In this document: positions 25,463-35,260 of the stretch, one piece after another | How the letters are laid out: every line of letters begins with the position of its first letter | Numbering within the stretch: the stretch's first letter is position 1 | Origin: Granulosicoccus antarcticus IMCC3135 | GTDB taxonomy: Bacteria; Pseudomonadota; Gammaproteobacteria; Granulosicoccales; Granulosicoccaceae | NCBI RefSeq assembly: GCF_002215215.1 | Contig: NZ_CP018632.1 | Location: 62,501-126,500 of the forward strand | Length of the DNA stretch: 64,000 bases | Direction of reading: 5' to 3' | Notes under the pieces: model-generated | Seen by the model: the letters and a program-made list of their open reading frames with translations, nothing else | Databases searched by the model: none | What the model was told of the DNA's origin: nothing | Program-made: the position numbers and the translations under genes

Positions 25463-26158
25463 ATGTGCGGCAGAGTCAATGTATCCGATAACGACGGGGT
25501 TCGTCTGTTGCTGGAGTCACTGGGCATGAAGACCTGGCCAACACGAGATCCTCGCTTCAATATTGCTCCAACCCAGACACTGGATGTCGTCATGCTGGAT
25601 GCGCAGCTGTCACTGCAGCCCATGAGCTGGGGTGTGTCGATGCTGTTGCCTGGCAAGAATGGCATGGTAACTCGTCGCGTTCAGAACGCCCGTGATGACA
25701 AATTGTGGTCGTCGCGGTTGTGGAAACCTCTGATGGAAAGTCAGCGAGTGCTGGTTCCCATCAATGGATTCTACGAATGGAAGCGGCAGGACAAGAAGCT
25801 GGTGTCAGCCTATTACATGACGCCGGCACAGGCTTCGGCCATGTTTCTGGCAGGCATCTACAAGCGATCCACAACCGAGGCTGACAAGCTGGAGGTCTCC
25901 GTGGTCACAATCTCGGCAAATGATGCCATGAGCATGGTGCATGATCGTATGCCCGTTTTGCTGCTATCTGCCAACGAGGCCATGGCCTGGCTGCAGGAGG
26001 GGGACAGGCAGTCGCTGGATGCATTGATAAAACCTGCCAGTAACGATGCACTGACTTTTACCGAAGTGAGCAATTATGTGAACAAAAGCACGAATGAAGG
26101 CGCCGAATGCATCCAGCCGGTCAGTTCCGAGCCAGAATTTCAGTTAACTCCGAAGTGA
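25463..26158 (+). CDS. SRAP family protein (YedK/HMCES-like)
   Basis: A 231-residue SOS-response-associated protein that forms a covalent bond to abasic sites in single-stranded DNA. The mature catalytic Cys 2 is in MCGRVN. Other family blocks are FNIAPTQ, VQNARDDK, VLVPINGFYEWKR and HDRMPVLL (the active-site His). The start is certain because Met removal must expose Cys 2, and it follows an AGGAGAG site. It is a single gene, divergent from the NlpC/P60 gene. Confidence 0.93.
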   Translation: MCGRVNVSDNDGVRLLLESLGMKTWPTRDPRFNIAPTQTLDVVMLDAQLSLQPMSWGVSMLLPGKNGMVTRRVQNARDDKLWSSRLWKPLMESQRVLVPINGFYEWKRQDKKLVSAYYMTPAQASAMFLAGIYKRSTTEADKLEVSVVTISANDAMSMVHDRMPVLLLSANEAMAWLQEGDRQSLDALIKPASNDALTFTEVSNYVNKSTNEGAECIQPVSSEPEFQLTPK

Positions 26159-26254
26159 CTCGCAAGTTGATACGGCATGCGTTTGCCAGGTTTGTAACGA
26201 TCGGTTTATACTGCCGATAAGTGCTGACAGGCTAGACAAGGTGAAGAGTGAACC

Positions 26255-26836
26255 ATGCCCTGGGAAAAATCATTTGATGAAGAAGTGGCGGTCTCCAAAG
26301 CCATGGATGTGTTCTGGCAGAAGGGCTTTGAACCGGCTTCCATCGCCGATCTGATTGCTGAAACAGGGATTACTCGCGGCAGTCTCTACAATGCCTTTGG
26401 TGGCAAAGAGCAGTTGTTTATCCGGGCGCTGCAGAAGTATGACCAGGAATATCGCTGTGCAATGCTGACAGAGCTGGAAGCCCTCGATGATCCGATGCTA
26501 ACGCTGCGCAAATTCTTCGATGGCATCGTTGCCGATACATTGGCAGATCCATTGAAAAAGGGGTGTTTTCTGATTAATACATCGTCCGATCTTGCCATTC
26601 ATGGCGAGGCGGTCAATCAGATTGTGCGCGATGGCTTGCGTGAGCTTGAATCGTTCTTTTCACGCAATATCAAGCAGGCTCAAGCTCGCAAGGAGCTGCC
26701 TCTGAGTCTCGATCCGGAGGCCAGCGCCAAAGGCTTGTTATCGATGGTGGTTGCGATTCGTGTATTGGGGCGCGGGATGCTGGATGCCGCAGCACTCAAT
26801 ACCCTGGCTGCTCAGGCTATGCGCCTGCTGCACTAG
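26255..26836 (+). CDS. TetR/AcrR family regulator
   Basis: A 193-residue repressor with a clear N-terminal HTH (PASIADLIAETGITRGSLYNAFGGKEQLF, residues about 28-56). The C-terminal domain (TetR_C-type with KKGCFLINTSSDLA) resembles the AcuR/YxaF-like group. There is no adjacent divergent target, so its regulon cannot be inferred from this window. Confidence 0.85.
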   Translation: MPWEKSFDEEVAVSKAMDVFWQKGFEPASIADLIAETGITRGSLYNAFGGKEQLFIRALQKYDQEYRCAMLTELEALDDPMLTLRKFFDGIVADTLADPLKKGCFLINTSSDLAIHGEAVNQIVRDGLRELESFFSRNIKQAQARKELPLSLDPEASAKGLLSMVVAIRVLGRGMLDAAALNTLAAQAMRLLH

Positions 26837-26926
26837 CTGCCCTGTACTTCACTAGCCGCGCTGTACTTTTAAAATAACCGGCTCTCTGAGTATCAAGCCA
26901 CAGGGATATCAGAAATTCTTTGATCG

Positions 26927-26966
26927 TGCGCTGAACCGACCCCCGTTATCGGGTCAGTTCAGCGCA
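26927..26966. terminator. Hairpin between convergent tetR and helicase genes
   Basis: TGCGCTGAACcGACCC pairs with GGGTCaGTTCAGCGCA around an 8-nt loop. There is no strong T-run on either side, but a position between two 3' ends suggests a shared terminator. Confidence 0.65.
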
Positions 26967-26980
26967 TTCAGAAAGTAAGC

Positions 26981-29053
26981 CTATTTGCCAGACTTACCTT
27001 TGCTCTTCCGGTCACGATGACGCTCTTTCTTGCGTACTTCGCCTTTCGCATCTGTCTTGGGTGCTGAGTTGCTGCCGCCACTACCAGATTTTTCTTTGCT
27101 GCCAGACTCCGAAGCTGCTTTCTTGGGAGCTTTGTGACCACCGTCTAAAGACTTGGGCTTGCGACTGGCACTGGGTGCACTGCTGCCTGCGGATGAGTCA
27201 GAGACCTTGGACATATTGAGCTGACGCTCGCAGACCCAGATGCGCTTGAGATCCTTCAGCAGGAACTTGGGCATACCCGATGGCAGTTCAACCGTGCTGT
27301 AGCTGTCGTGAATCTTGATGCGACCAATGAAAGCGGCATCTAGTCCGGCTTCGTTGGCAATAGCACCCATCAGATTCTCGGGCTTGACCCCGTGGGTTTC
27401 GCCGACTTCAACGCGGAAGTTCTCCATTTCCATGGCAGCTTCATCAGCTGCACGGCGACGGGAGGCACGCGAATCATCAGTAACTTCCTGATGAACAACA
27501 GCTTTTTCAGCAGGTTCGGAAGCAGGCTTCGCAACAGGGCTGTCGGTATGCTTTGCAGCTGCCTGAGGTGCAGCCGCAGCTGCTTCTGGCTTGCTGTACG
27601 GATTTGAATCGCGTGAAGGTACCGGACGAGAGTCCTGTCTGACGCGTTCCGGCCGTTCGCTGGCTGCTGCTGGACGACGATCGTCTCGTTCCTTGCGTTG
27701 CTTCGCCTTGCGCTCACTATGGTCGTTCTTGTCAGTGAGTATCAGTGGCTGGTCGCCCAGGTACATCCGTGCCAGTGCCGCTGCGACGCGCTCGGCAGGA
27801 ATGTCGTGATCACGTGAGAAATCTTCGATCAGGCGTTGCAGGTAGCTCAGCTCGCCAGTGGCAAGATTGTCGCTGATGCTTTGCTTGAAATCTGCGATGC
27901 GCTTGTTGTTGACCATCTCGATGGTCGGCAATTGCAGAGGTTCGATTTTCTGACGTGTAGCCCGTTCGATGGTGCCCAGCAGGCGACGTTCGCGCTGGGT
28001 GACAAACAGGATTGCATCACCAGTACGTCCGGCACGACCTGTTCGGCCAATGCGATGGACGTAGGATTCAGTGTCGGAAGGGATGTCATAGTTGACAACA
28101 TGACTGATGCGATCGACGTCCAGTCCACGGGCAACCACATCAGTGGCCACCAGAATGTCCAGTTGGCCTTTCTTGAGCTTGTTGACCATCTGCTCGCGTT
28201 GTTTTTGCGGCATGTCGCCATTCATGGCAGAGGCTGCAAAGCCACGAGCGCTGAGTTTGTCGGCAATTTCTGTGGTGGCCGTTCGGGTTCTGACGAACAC
28301 GATCATGCCGTCGAAGGTTTCGGCTTCCAGAATTCGAGTGAGTGCATCAAGCTTGTGCAGGCCGCTGACAACCCAGTAGCGCTGACGAATCGAGGCGGCT
28401 GTGGCTGCTGTGCTTTCTACGTTGATCTCAACCGGATCGGTCAAGTGTTTGGCCGCAATACGGCGAATGACGGAAGGCATGGTGGCTGAGAACAGCGCCA
28501 TCTGACGGGTGGGTGGCGTTTGCTCCAGAATCCATTCGACATCGTCGATGAATCCCATACGAAGCATTTCGTCTGCTTCATCCAGAACCAGGGTCTTGAG
28601 ATTGTCCAGTTTAAGAGTGCCACGGCGCATGTGGTCCATGATGCGTCCGGGGGTACCTACAACGACATTCACGCCGCGGTTGAGTTGACGGATCTGGCCG
28701 GTGTAGTCCTGGCCTCCATAGATAGGCAGCACCCGCAGATTTTTCATGTGGGTGGCATACTTGGCAAATGCCTCAGCTACCTGAATGGCAAGTTCGCGTG
28801 TGGGGGCGAGAACCAGTGCTTGAACGCCTTGGGCATTCATATCCATTCGAGCCAGAATTGGCAAGGCAAACGCGGCCGTCTTGCCGGTTCCTGTGGGCGC
28901 GTGCCCGAGCAGGTCCCGACCTTCCACCAGAGGTGGAATAGTACGAGACTGTATGGGGGTAGGTGTTTCGTAACCTACGGCTTGGACTGCGCGCAAGACG
29001 GCGTCAGGCAGTGCAAGGTCTGAAAAGTGCTGTACAGCATTGGTATCGGGCAT
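26981..29053 (-). CDS. deaD: DEAD-box RNA helicase, DeaD/CsdA-like
   Basis: A 690-residue ATP-dependent RNA helicase. Motifs in order are the Q-motif (TPTPIQSRTIP), ATGTGKTAAF-type Walker A (APTGTGKT), PTRELAIQV, DEAD in LVLDEADEML, SAT, and HRIGRTGRAG. After the helicase core comes a DbpA-type RNA-binding domain (FRVEVGETHGVKPENLMGAI...). A Ser/Lys/Gly-rich basic tail of about 80 residues follows. The length and order match DeaD, which acts in ribosome assembly and cold adaptation. Confidence 0.93.
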   Translation of the reverse strand: MPDTNAVQHFSDLALPDAVLRAVQAVGYETPTPIQSRTIPPLVEGRDLLGHAPTGTGKTAAFALPILARMDMNAQGVQALVLAPTRELAIQVAEAFAKYATHMKNLRVLPIYGGQDYTGQIRQLNRGVNVVVGTPGRIMDHMRRGTLKLDNLKTLVLDEADEMLRMGFIDDVEWILEQTPPTRQMALFSATMPSVIRRIAAKHLTDPVEINVESTAATAASIRQRYWVVSGLHKLDALTRILEAETFDGMIVFVRTRTATTEIADKLSARGFAASAMNGDMPQKQREQMVNKLKKGQLDILVATDVVARGLDVDRISHVVNYDIPSDTESYVHRIGRTGRAGRTGDAILFVTQRERRLLGTIERATRQKIEPLQLPTIEMVNNKRIADFKQSISDNLATGELSYLQRLIEDFSRDHDIPAERVAAALARMYLGDQPLILTDKNDHSERKAKQRKERDDRRPAAASERPERVRQDSRPVPSRDSNPYSKPEAAAAAPQAAAKHTDSPVAKPASEPAEKAVVHQEVTDDSRASRRRAADEAAMEMENFRVEVGETHGVKPENLMGAIANEAGLDAAFIGRIKIHDSYSTVELPSGMPKFLLKDLKRIWVCERQLNMSKVSDSSAGSSAPSASRKPKSLDGGHKAPKKAASESGSKEKSGSGGSNSAPKTDAKGEVRKKERHRDRKSKGKSGK

Positions 29054-29193
29054 TGCGGAAGCTTACCGGTTTATTGTCGCTAGCGGTGGTCACTGATGCG
29101 GGATTCTTGAAGTAGAGCCTGCCTGACAGGCACAATACCGTGTCCTGTAACTGCAGGAATCAAAATCAATCCCGACTTTCAGGAGAGTTTGAC

Positions 29194-29658
29194 ATGAATT
29201 ACTGGCTATTCAAATCTGAGCCGGACGCATTCAGTATTGATGACCTGAAAGCAATGAAGGGCAAAAAAGATCATTGGGATGGCATTCGCAACTACCAGGC
29301 GAGAAACCTGATGCGTGATGATATGAAAAAAGGCGATCTGGGCTTCTTCTATCACTCCAGTTGCAAGGTCCCCGGAATTGTCGGGATCGTTGAAGTGGTG
29401 CGCGAAGCCTATCCGGATTTCACGGCGCTGGATCCGGAGTCAAAATACTACGACCCCAAGGCCAGCGAAGAGAACCCACGCTGGGTCATGGTGGATGTGA
29501 AGTTCAAGAAAAAACTCAAGAAGGTGCTGTCGTTGGAATACCTGCGAACGGTTGATGAGCTGAGTGAAATGCTGCTCTTGCGCAAGGGCAGTCGTTTGTC
29601 GATCCAGCCGGTTATGGAGTCGCAGTGGCTGACGATTCTGGAGTTATCGGCCGAATAG
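29194..29658 (+). CDS. EVE domain-containing protein
   Basis: A 154-residue EVE (PUA-like fold) protein starting MNYWLFKSEPDAFS, with HWDGIRNYQARNLMRDDMKKGD and FFYHSSCKVPGIVG, all typical of the thymocyte nuclear protein 1/YxxB group thought to bind modified bases. The ATG at 29194 is set by its AGGAGAG site; 18 upstream in-frame residues are rejected. Lies divergent from the helicase gene. Confidence 0.9.
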   Translation: MNYWLFKSEPDAFSIDDLKAMKGKKDHWDGIRNYQARNLMRDDMKKGDLGFFYHSSCKVPGIVGIVEVVREAYPDFTALDPESKYYDPKASEENPRWVMVDVKFKKKLKKVLSLEYLRTVDELSEMLLLRKGSRLSIQPVMESQWLTILELSAE

Positions 29659-29762
29659 CCTTTCCTTTTTACAAATGTTACATTTACTGCGCTATATTTC
29701 CTCCAGATATCCCCACCACTGCCACTAGTAGTTAAACAGGTGAGAAATGGGGAAAGAGACGC

Positions 29763-30503
29763 ATGATGTCTCAGTCTGACAAACGTCTAGGAGCCATGAT
29801 CGGTCTCTGGCTGGGACTGGCAGGAACAGCCTTGTTCGTGATGGCCGACTACGGTTCCCAGCCCGGTCAGGCAGGTGTCGCTCCGACGCTATGGCCCTCA
29901 GAGGCATCCAGCGGCATTGTGCCCACAACGGGCAAGCCGACCGTTGTACTGTTTGCCCATCCATTGTGTCCTTGCACCCGGGCCACCCTCGTGGAGCTGG
30001 AAGGCATGACCAATCGTCTCTACGGACAGTTCGACCTGCATGTGCTCTTTTATCAACCGGCCGATGTATCCGCAATGCCTGATATTTGGGCGGCCTCAGA
30101 TCTCAGACGCATAGCAAACAGTTTGCCCGGCACCCAATCGCATACTGATGTTGATGGCGAGCTGGCGAAATATTTTGGTGCTTACACCTCGGGTCAGGTG
30201 TTGTTGTATGGCACCGACGCAAAGCTTCGATTTGCAGGCGGTATCACACCGTCTCGCGGCCATGCCGGCTCGAACCGTGGAAGCGCCACGCTGATCAGTT
30301 CTATCCTCGGCGATACAGGCGTTGATCCTCTGGCACCGGTATTGAACCCCGTCTTTGGATGCGGCTTGCACGAAGAGCGGGACGATGATCGCAAGTTGCC
30401 GACGGGTCTCGTCAGCCAGCATTCTCAAGAATTACAGAACCCGTTGAATAATCAAAACCGGAAGTACAGGCAGACCCCGATGATATTGGCGAACCGAGTA
30501 TAG
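29763..30503 (+). CDS. Membrane-anchored thioredoxin-fold protein (RedB-like)
   Basis: A 246-residue protein with one N-terminal membrane segment (MIGLWLGLAGTALFVMADYG) and a periplasmic thioredoxin-like domain containing FAHPLCPCTRATLVEL (a CPC motif in place of CxxC). Only 3 bp separate it from a chemoreceptor gene, so they are co-transcribed. This gene pairing suggests a redox or metal input to the receptor, but that is inference. The family resemblance is to proteins annotated RedB. Confidence 0.7.
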   Translation: MMSQSDKRLGAMIGLWLGLAGTALFVMADYGSQPGQAGVAPTLWPSEASSGIVPTTGKPTVVLFAHPLCPCTRATLVELEGMTNRLYGQFDLHVLFYQPADVSAMPDIWAASDLRRIANSLPGTQSHTDVDGELAKYFGAYTSGQVLLYGTDAKLRFAGGITPSRGHAGSNRGSATLISSILGDTGVDPLAPVLNPVFGCGLHEERDDDRKLPTGLVSQHSQELQNPLNNQNRKYRQTPMILANRV

Positions 30504-30506
30504 GAT

Positions 30507-32330
30507 GTGAAGAATCTGGCAGAGCTGGGCAGGGCTGACGTTTCCATATTGTCCACTGCCAATGATGACGAAAAGCGACTGGCGGATGAACAGTCCGCCA
30601 AGGCGGAGAGTATTTACCGACTCGAGCAACAAAAATTTCATTGCCGTATCGACAAATTCTTTATCTGTTTGTTTTGTGTCCAGTGGCCAGCAGCCGTTCT
30701 ATTAGCGCTTTACATGACGCCGACTACCTGGGCGGGCAGTCAGAGTTCCGTTCATCTACACGTGTTCATAGCGGTCGGTCTCGGAGGTTTATTGACGCTG
30801 TTTCCTGCGTGGTTGGCTCGAAGCAGGCCCGGAAGTCCAGTTACTCGACATGTCATTGCTGCTTCTACCATGCTGTTCACTGCCATTTTCATTCATCTGT
30901 CCGGTGGTCGCGACGAGGGGCATTTTCACTTCTTCATGATGATGGCCTTTATCGCTCTGTATTTTGATTGGCGAGTTGTTCTGACCGGTATTGTTGTTGG
31001 CGCGCTGGATCATGTCCTGCGATCCGTCCTGTTTCCGATGTCCATATTCGGTGTGTTGCAAACTCCCTGGTTTCAGCTGCTTCGACACGTGGGTTGGGTG
31101 GGTTTTGAAGGCGCAGTGCTGTTTTATGCATGCAGGCTAATTGACATTGACAAGCGCCGCGCCGCTTCACAGCTTGCCATCAGCCAGTCAAGAGCTGCAG
31201 AGAACATACGATTGCTGGAGCAGAATGAACTGGTTAATGTTGAAAAAGCAGCTCAACAAGCGCAAGCAGCCGAATTGGCTGCAGAAAAACGCCGGGTACA
31301 GAAAGAGTTGTTGGCAACTGCCGAGGATAATGTCCGTGAGGAAAAACAGGCTGCTGAAAGCCTGCGACTTCAAGTACATTCCCTGCTGCAAAGCGTCAAT
31401 CAGGCTGTCGCTGGAAATCTTGAGGCCACTATTGAAGTCAAGGGCGATGATTCTCTTGGGCAGATTGGTCAGGGACTGGAACGATTGCTCCAGTCATTGA
31501 GTCATGCCTTTGTCGAAATCGGAGCCAACACCAATACGTTGGCGGAAGCGGCTAACGAGCTGGCTCTGACCAGTCGTGAGCTCAATCATGATGCGACAGA
31601 AACATCGGTACGTGTCGAGCGGGTAGCCAGTAGTGCTGCGCTTATCAACAATTGCGTCCAGAGTACCGCCGTGTCGACTGAAGAGATGAACGTCGCCATT
31701 CGAGAGGTGGCACGCTGTGCATCTGACGCGGTCACGGTCGGACAAGATGCGGTGGCATTGGCTGAACAGGCAAATACGACAGTCGGCCAATTGAGCGAGT
31801 CCAGTACGGGTATTGGTAATGTGCTCAAGGTCATTACCTCGATTGCCGAGCAAACCAATCTGCTGGCATTGAATGCCACCATCGAAGCGGCGCGCGCGGG
31901 GGATTCGGGCAAGGGCTTTGCCGTGGTGGCAAATGAGGTCAAGGAGCTGGCCAAGGAGACAGCTCGGGCAACTGACGAGATCTCGTCACGCATCGCCGCG
32001 ATTCAGGAAGATGCGGGTAATGCCAGCGATGTCATCTCCAGAATCGGCGAAATAATCCAACAGATCGATAGTTACCAGACAACAGTCGCCGCGGCTGTGG
32101 ACGAGCAGACAGCGACTACGCGAGAGATTGCCAATAGCGTGCAGGCCAGTGCCACGGGTAGCTCGGAGATCACCAATCAGATAGCCGAATTTGTAGCCAG
32201 CGCAGCAAGCTCCAGAAGTAGTGCCGAACAGGTCGGCGCTTCGGTGGAGTCGCTTAACGCGATCGTGGTTCGTGTCAACGGTCTGGTAGCGGTCTATCAG
32301 AATGGCAAGAAGAGCTATTCAAAGGAATAG
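30507..32330 (+). CDS. Methyl-accepting chemotaxis protein with multi-TM sensor
   Basis: A 607-residue chemoreceptor. The N-terminal part has about five or six TM helices (residues 45-200) with a histidine-rich [14 protein letters not shown] segment, in place of the usual two-helix periplasmic domain. A coiled coil and HAMP-like region follow, then a complete signalling domain with the conserved hairpin tip [20 protein letters not shown]. Start is GTG at 30507. The membrane-embedded histidines could bind a metal, haem or sense redox state. Cotranscribed with the thioredoxin-fold gene upstream. Confidence 0.88.
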   Translation: MKNLAELGRADVSILSTANDDEKRLADEQSAKAESIYRLEQQKFHCRIDKFFICLFCVQWPAAVLLALYMTPTTWAGSQSSVHLHVFIAVGLGGLLTLFPAWLARSRPGSPVTRHVIAASTMLFTAIFIHLSGGRDEGHFHFFMMMAFIALYFDWRVVLTGIVVGALDHVLRSVLFPMSIFGVLQTPWFQLLRHVGWVGFEGAVLFYACRLIDIDKRRAASQLAISQSRAAENIRLLEQNELVNVEKAAQQAQAAELAAEKRRVQKELLATAEDNVREEKQAAESLRLQVHSLLQSVNQAVAGNLEATIEVKGDDSLGQIGQGLERLLQSLSHAFVEIGANTNTLAEAANELALTSRELNHDATETSVRVERVASSAALINNCVQSTAVSTEEMNVAIREVARCASDAVTVGQDAVALAEQANTTVGQLSESSTGIGNVLKVITSIAEQTNLLALNATIEAARAGDSGKGFAVVANEVKELAKETARATDEISSRIAAIQEDAGNASDVISRIGEIIQQIDSYQTTVAAAVDEQTATTREIANSVQASATGSSEITNQIAEFVASAASSRSSAEQVGASVESLNAIVVRVNGLVAVYQNGKKSYSKE

Positions 32331-32357
32331 CCAGAGCTTGTTAGCTGTTATTGGTAA

Positions 32358-32837
32358 TCATTGAGTTTTCAACAGTGATTCAAACAGCTCGTCACCGGTC
32401 TTTATGAAGCCTGGAATGTCCTGCTTCCATTCTTCGTTCAGTTTGGCGTTGTAATTGAGATAGAGCTTGTCGTCGTAAATAGTCCACTGGTCCGGCTCTA
32501 TTTTTACCAGATTGCTCTGTGCGACCCCATAGGCGCAATAACCACCATATTGCGGCGCGTATTTTTCCGGTTCGCTCTTGAACAGATCCAGGTGTTCCTG
32601 AGAGGCAAATCTCCAGGTGGCTCCCTGCCATTCAGTCACGAACTGCTTTTTGCCTTCCAGGGGTTTTCCTTGCGTGAAATAGGCGACGGTATCGTAACCA
32701 CGGATAGCTATTCCATTTGGCTGATAACTGAATAGTCCCTGTTTTTCAAGTGTGTTGATGCGCTCTGCCGCCCAGGTATTGCCCAGGGTAAATAACAGCA
32801 GCATTACGGTTGTTATCAGAAGTCTTGCCTTAGGCAT
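32358..32837 (-). CDS. YHS domain exported protein
   Basis: A 159-residue protein with a signal peptide (LLITTVMLLLFTLGNTWA) and a YHS-type domain (IRGYDTVAYFTQGKPLEG...FASQEHLDLFKSEPEKYAPQYGGYCAYGVAQ), often linked to metal handling. It lies convergent to the chemoreceptor gene. About 260 bp upstream, without a recognisable gene (32838-33099), separate it from the cytochrome P460 gene. Confidence 0.87.
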   Translation of the reverse strand: MPKARLLITTVMLLLFTLGNTWAAERINTLEKQGLFSYQPNGIAIRGYDTVAYFTQGKPLEGKKQFVTEWQGATWRFASQEHLDLFKSEPEKYAPQYGGYCAYGVAQSNLVKIEPDQWTIYDDKLYLNYNAKLNEEWKQDIPGFIKTGDELFESLLKTQ

Positions 32838-33099
32838 GATTTTCGAGCCTTGATAAACGTCAGGCGCTTGGCCCAGTAAACAAAGGGACTACGTAAACGG
32901 CAAAAAGTTTTGTGGCCCTGTAACAGGACCGACAAGATTGCGAGTTGATTCATCGCTCCTCACAGACTCATCGGTCCGCTTGAACCAGTGCTTTCAAGTA
33001 GTTAGCCAGAATAGCCTTTACCCGGTGGAAGAAGACTTTTCCAGCGGGCTATCCGGGAATTGGTGGGTTTGCTGCGGACGGTATATTCTGGCCAGACTC

Positions 33100-33684
33100 C
33101 TAATGAGCGCGGCTGGCAAAATACTCGTCATAGCGATGTACCCAGTCTTTATCTGCCTGTGGAACGTGACAGGCACGACAGGCGGTGGCATCAGGGCCAT
33201 TGGAGGTCACTCCATCAGCCTGGTAGGAGGCGTAGACCCAGTCGCCATTGCGCAGGCTTTCCGGAACCATGGCACCGGCCCCGACACTTTTGCCCATAAG
33301 GAACACAGATTTCAGATCAGCTTTGATCAATTTGCCATTGCTATCCATTTCAAGGTTGCCAGCGGCTGACATCTGCGGGTTCCATATTTCCATGACGGCA
33401 ATCGTGCCTACTGGAAAGGCTTCACCTTCCTTGGTTTTGCTGCCAATCGGGCTGATGTAGATGTCGCGAATCTGTTTGGCATCGACCTTGTCGATATCTG
33501 CCAGAAAGACCGGCCATTCTCGATAGTTCGAAGGCACGGCAAGCTCGCCATCCTTCAGCCCCGGGGCCGCGACAGAATCGGCGTCGTGTTTGCTCGTCAA
33601 GTCCTTGGCACGTTCGGCGATGCCGCAGCCGCCAAGAAGAAAGCCTATTGCGATGACAGTGACTGCCAGTTTGGTGTGCTTCAT
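33100..33684 (-). CDS. Cytochrome P460 family lipoprotein
   Basis: A roughly 194-residue protein with a lipobox (FLLGGC) at the N-terminus and a cytochrome P460 domain. The haem motif is CRACH near the C-terminus, in TACRACHVPQADKDW. P460-type haem proteins oxidise small nitrogen compounds or act as c-type carriers. The ATG at 33684 is chosen for the lipoprotein signal. It is downstream of mxaL on the same strand, 114 bp apart, and could be the tail gene of the methanol-oxidation operon. Confidence 0.82.
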   Translation of the reverse strand: MKHTKLAVTVIAIGFLLGGCGIAERAKDLTSKHDADSVAAPGLKDGELAVPSNYREWPVFLADIDKVDAKQIRDIYISPIGSKTKEGEAFPVGTIAVMEIWNPQMSAAGNLEMDSNGKLIKADLKSVFLMGKSVGAGAMVPESLRNGDWVYASYQADGVTSNGPDATACRACHVPQADKDWVHRYDEYFASRAH

Positions 33685-33797
33685 GTCCGTAGTGCTCTGT
33701 GTGGAAGGGGACTGCTTGTAAATACTACGCAGCAGGAACTTCCCAAGATGCACTTTTGTGAAGTGTTTATACAATTAGATAGGTAATGTGCTGATTT

Positions 33798-34691
33798 TCA
33801 GTCCGAACGCCACCGTTTTGTCGGAACAAAGCGCAGGCAAAGCAACAAGAGGGCAATGGAGGCAGGAATCCAGCCAATGCTGGTCGGTGTGGACTGTCGA
33901 ACAGCAAAAGAGGTGTCTGTCAGCGTCTGTACGAAGGTGTCCGTATCGGCGAGTCGGAGGTACTGCAAGCCACTGAGTTGGCTCAATTGCCTGAGATGAG
34001 GTTCACGCAGCGATGACAATTCCTGTCCTGGCATGCCTCTGCTTTCATCCGGGGGCAGCTGAGTGACCTCCCCGGCTTGCCAGAAACCCACTGACTGACC
34101 ATTGTTGTCGACCTTGGGAATTCTCATCGGCTGGTCTCCCCCCACGCCAATGATGAAGCCGTTGACATCGTGACCTTCGGATTTGGGCATGCCTGTCTGG
34201 CCATGACGCAGAGGGGGAGCCTCATGACCGTCGGTGAACATGACAATGGCCACATCGTCTCCCAGAGTGCTGGCGGCGCGCAAACTTTGATGCACACCTT
34301 TGCCTACACTGCTGGCATTCCTGAAGCGCATGCTGCCATCGATGGCAGCAAGAGACACCAGCAGACCGTTGTAGTGTTCGCAGACATCCAGAGGCGTCAG
34401 CAAGGTAATGGTTTTGGTGGCAGTGAATACGGCATAGCCGACTTCGGAGCCGCAGGGCAGAGAACGAATCAGCTCCCGGGCAGCTGTTCGGGAGACTGCC
34501 AGACGATTGCCGAGCTGCTGATCGACGGTAGCATCCTCGACATTCATGCTTTGAGAAATATCAAATACCAGCAGATATCGGTTGACCGGCGTGGCTCTGT
34601 CCACGTTCGGCAGCAGCAGGGCCATCAGCAGAAGCCCACTGGCAATCAGTGGGAAGTAGTTGACGAGGCGATTATGCAGGAATGCTTTCAC
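33798..34691 (-). CDS. mxaL: MxaL-like VWA protein
   Basis: A 297-residue membrane-anchored von Willebrand A domain protein. An N-terminal TM (LIASGLLLMALLLP) and a C-terminal TM (IPASIALLLLCLRF) flank the domain, which has a MIDAS-type DISQSM and FTDGHE. In methylotrophs MxaL acts with MxaA/C/K/R/S in maturation and metal loading of methanol dehydrogenase. Start is GTG, overlapping the mxaK stop by 4 bp. Confidence 0.85.
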   Translation of the reverse strand: MKAFLHNRLVNYFPLIASGLLLMALLLPNVDRATPVNRYLLVFDISQSMNVEDATVDQQLGNRLAVSRTAARELIRSLPCGSEVGYAVFTATKTITLLTPLDVCEHYNGLLVSLAAIDGSMRFRNASSVGKGVHQSLRAASTLGDDVAIVMFTDGHEAPPLRHGQTGMPKSEGHDVNGFIIGVGGDQPMRIPKVDNNGQSVGFWQAGEVTQLPPDESRGMPGQELSSLREPHLRQLSQLSGLQYLRLADTDTFVQTLTDTSFAVRQSTPTSIGWIPASIALLLLCLRFVPTKRWRSD

Positions 34692-35260
34692 GGCAATTCA
34701 CGATCCTCGAAACCCGGGAAGGCGACGCTGACACTTTTTATGGGTTTGCCTTTGTCATCTACTTCGTAGGCTTCCTTTTCTGGCGACAGTCGCAACGCAA
34801 GTTCCAGGTTATGCCGGGTCTCCCAGTGCTCGGGAGATTTACTCAGAAGATCCCGGTACCGTTGTTTTGCCAGCTCTATCAAGGATCGATATTGACCGCT
34901 GGTCACCTTGGTATTCAGAGCTTCGCGCAAATAGCCATTGGCCAGATTGAACTGGGCAGCAAGGGCAAGCTGTGGACGTTCGGTATTTCTAACCATGGCG
35001 CTCAGGTGTTTTTCGGCCAGTTCCAGCTCCCCGCCATGGAGCAGTGCTGTCGCGCGCGCGAACTGCAATTCCAGTGGCTGTTCATTGATGGCATCGACTG
35101 AAGGATCTGCAAACTGCTCGGCACTCAGGGCGTCGGGCGTCTGGCGCAGGGCCTGGTTGATGGAGCGGTTATCGTGTAACTGCTTCCATTGACTTGCGCT
35201 CAAGGCCGCCAGTGCGACTCCCAGTGTTGCGAATATTGCGCTCACATGTCGCCGTTTCAT
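34688..35260 (-). CDS. mxaK: MxaK-like protein
   Basis: About 190 residues with an N-terminal TM (VSAIFATLGVALAALSA) followed by a helical TPR-like region (ELELAEKHLSAMVRN, LAAQFNLANGYLREAL). Sits between mxaC and mxaL with ATGA overlaps on both sides, the conserved order in methanol-oxidation clusters. It is periplasmic and has no known catalytic residues. The ATG at 35260 is set by the overlap with the mxaC stop. Confidence 0.8.
   Translation of the reverse strand: MKRRHVSAIFATLGVALAALSASQWKQLHDNRSINQALRQTPDALSAEQFADPSVDAINEQPLELQFARATALLHGGELELAEKHLSAMVRNTERPQLALAAQFNLANGYLREALNTKVTSGQYRSLIELAKQRYRDLLSKSPEHWETRHNLELALRLSPEKEAYEVDDKGKPIKSVSVAFPGFEDRELP

Noticed and set aside
27836-28489. 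217-residue plus-strand ORF opposite the helicase
   Set aside because: Antisense shadow of a conserved DEAD-box core.
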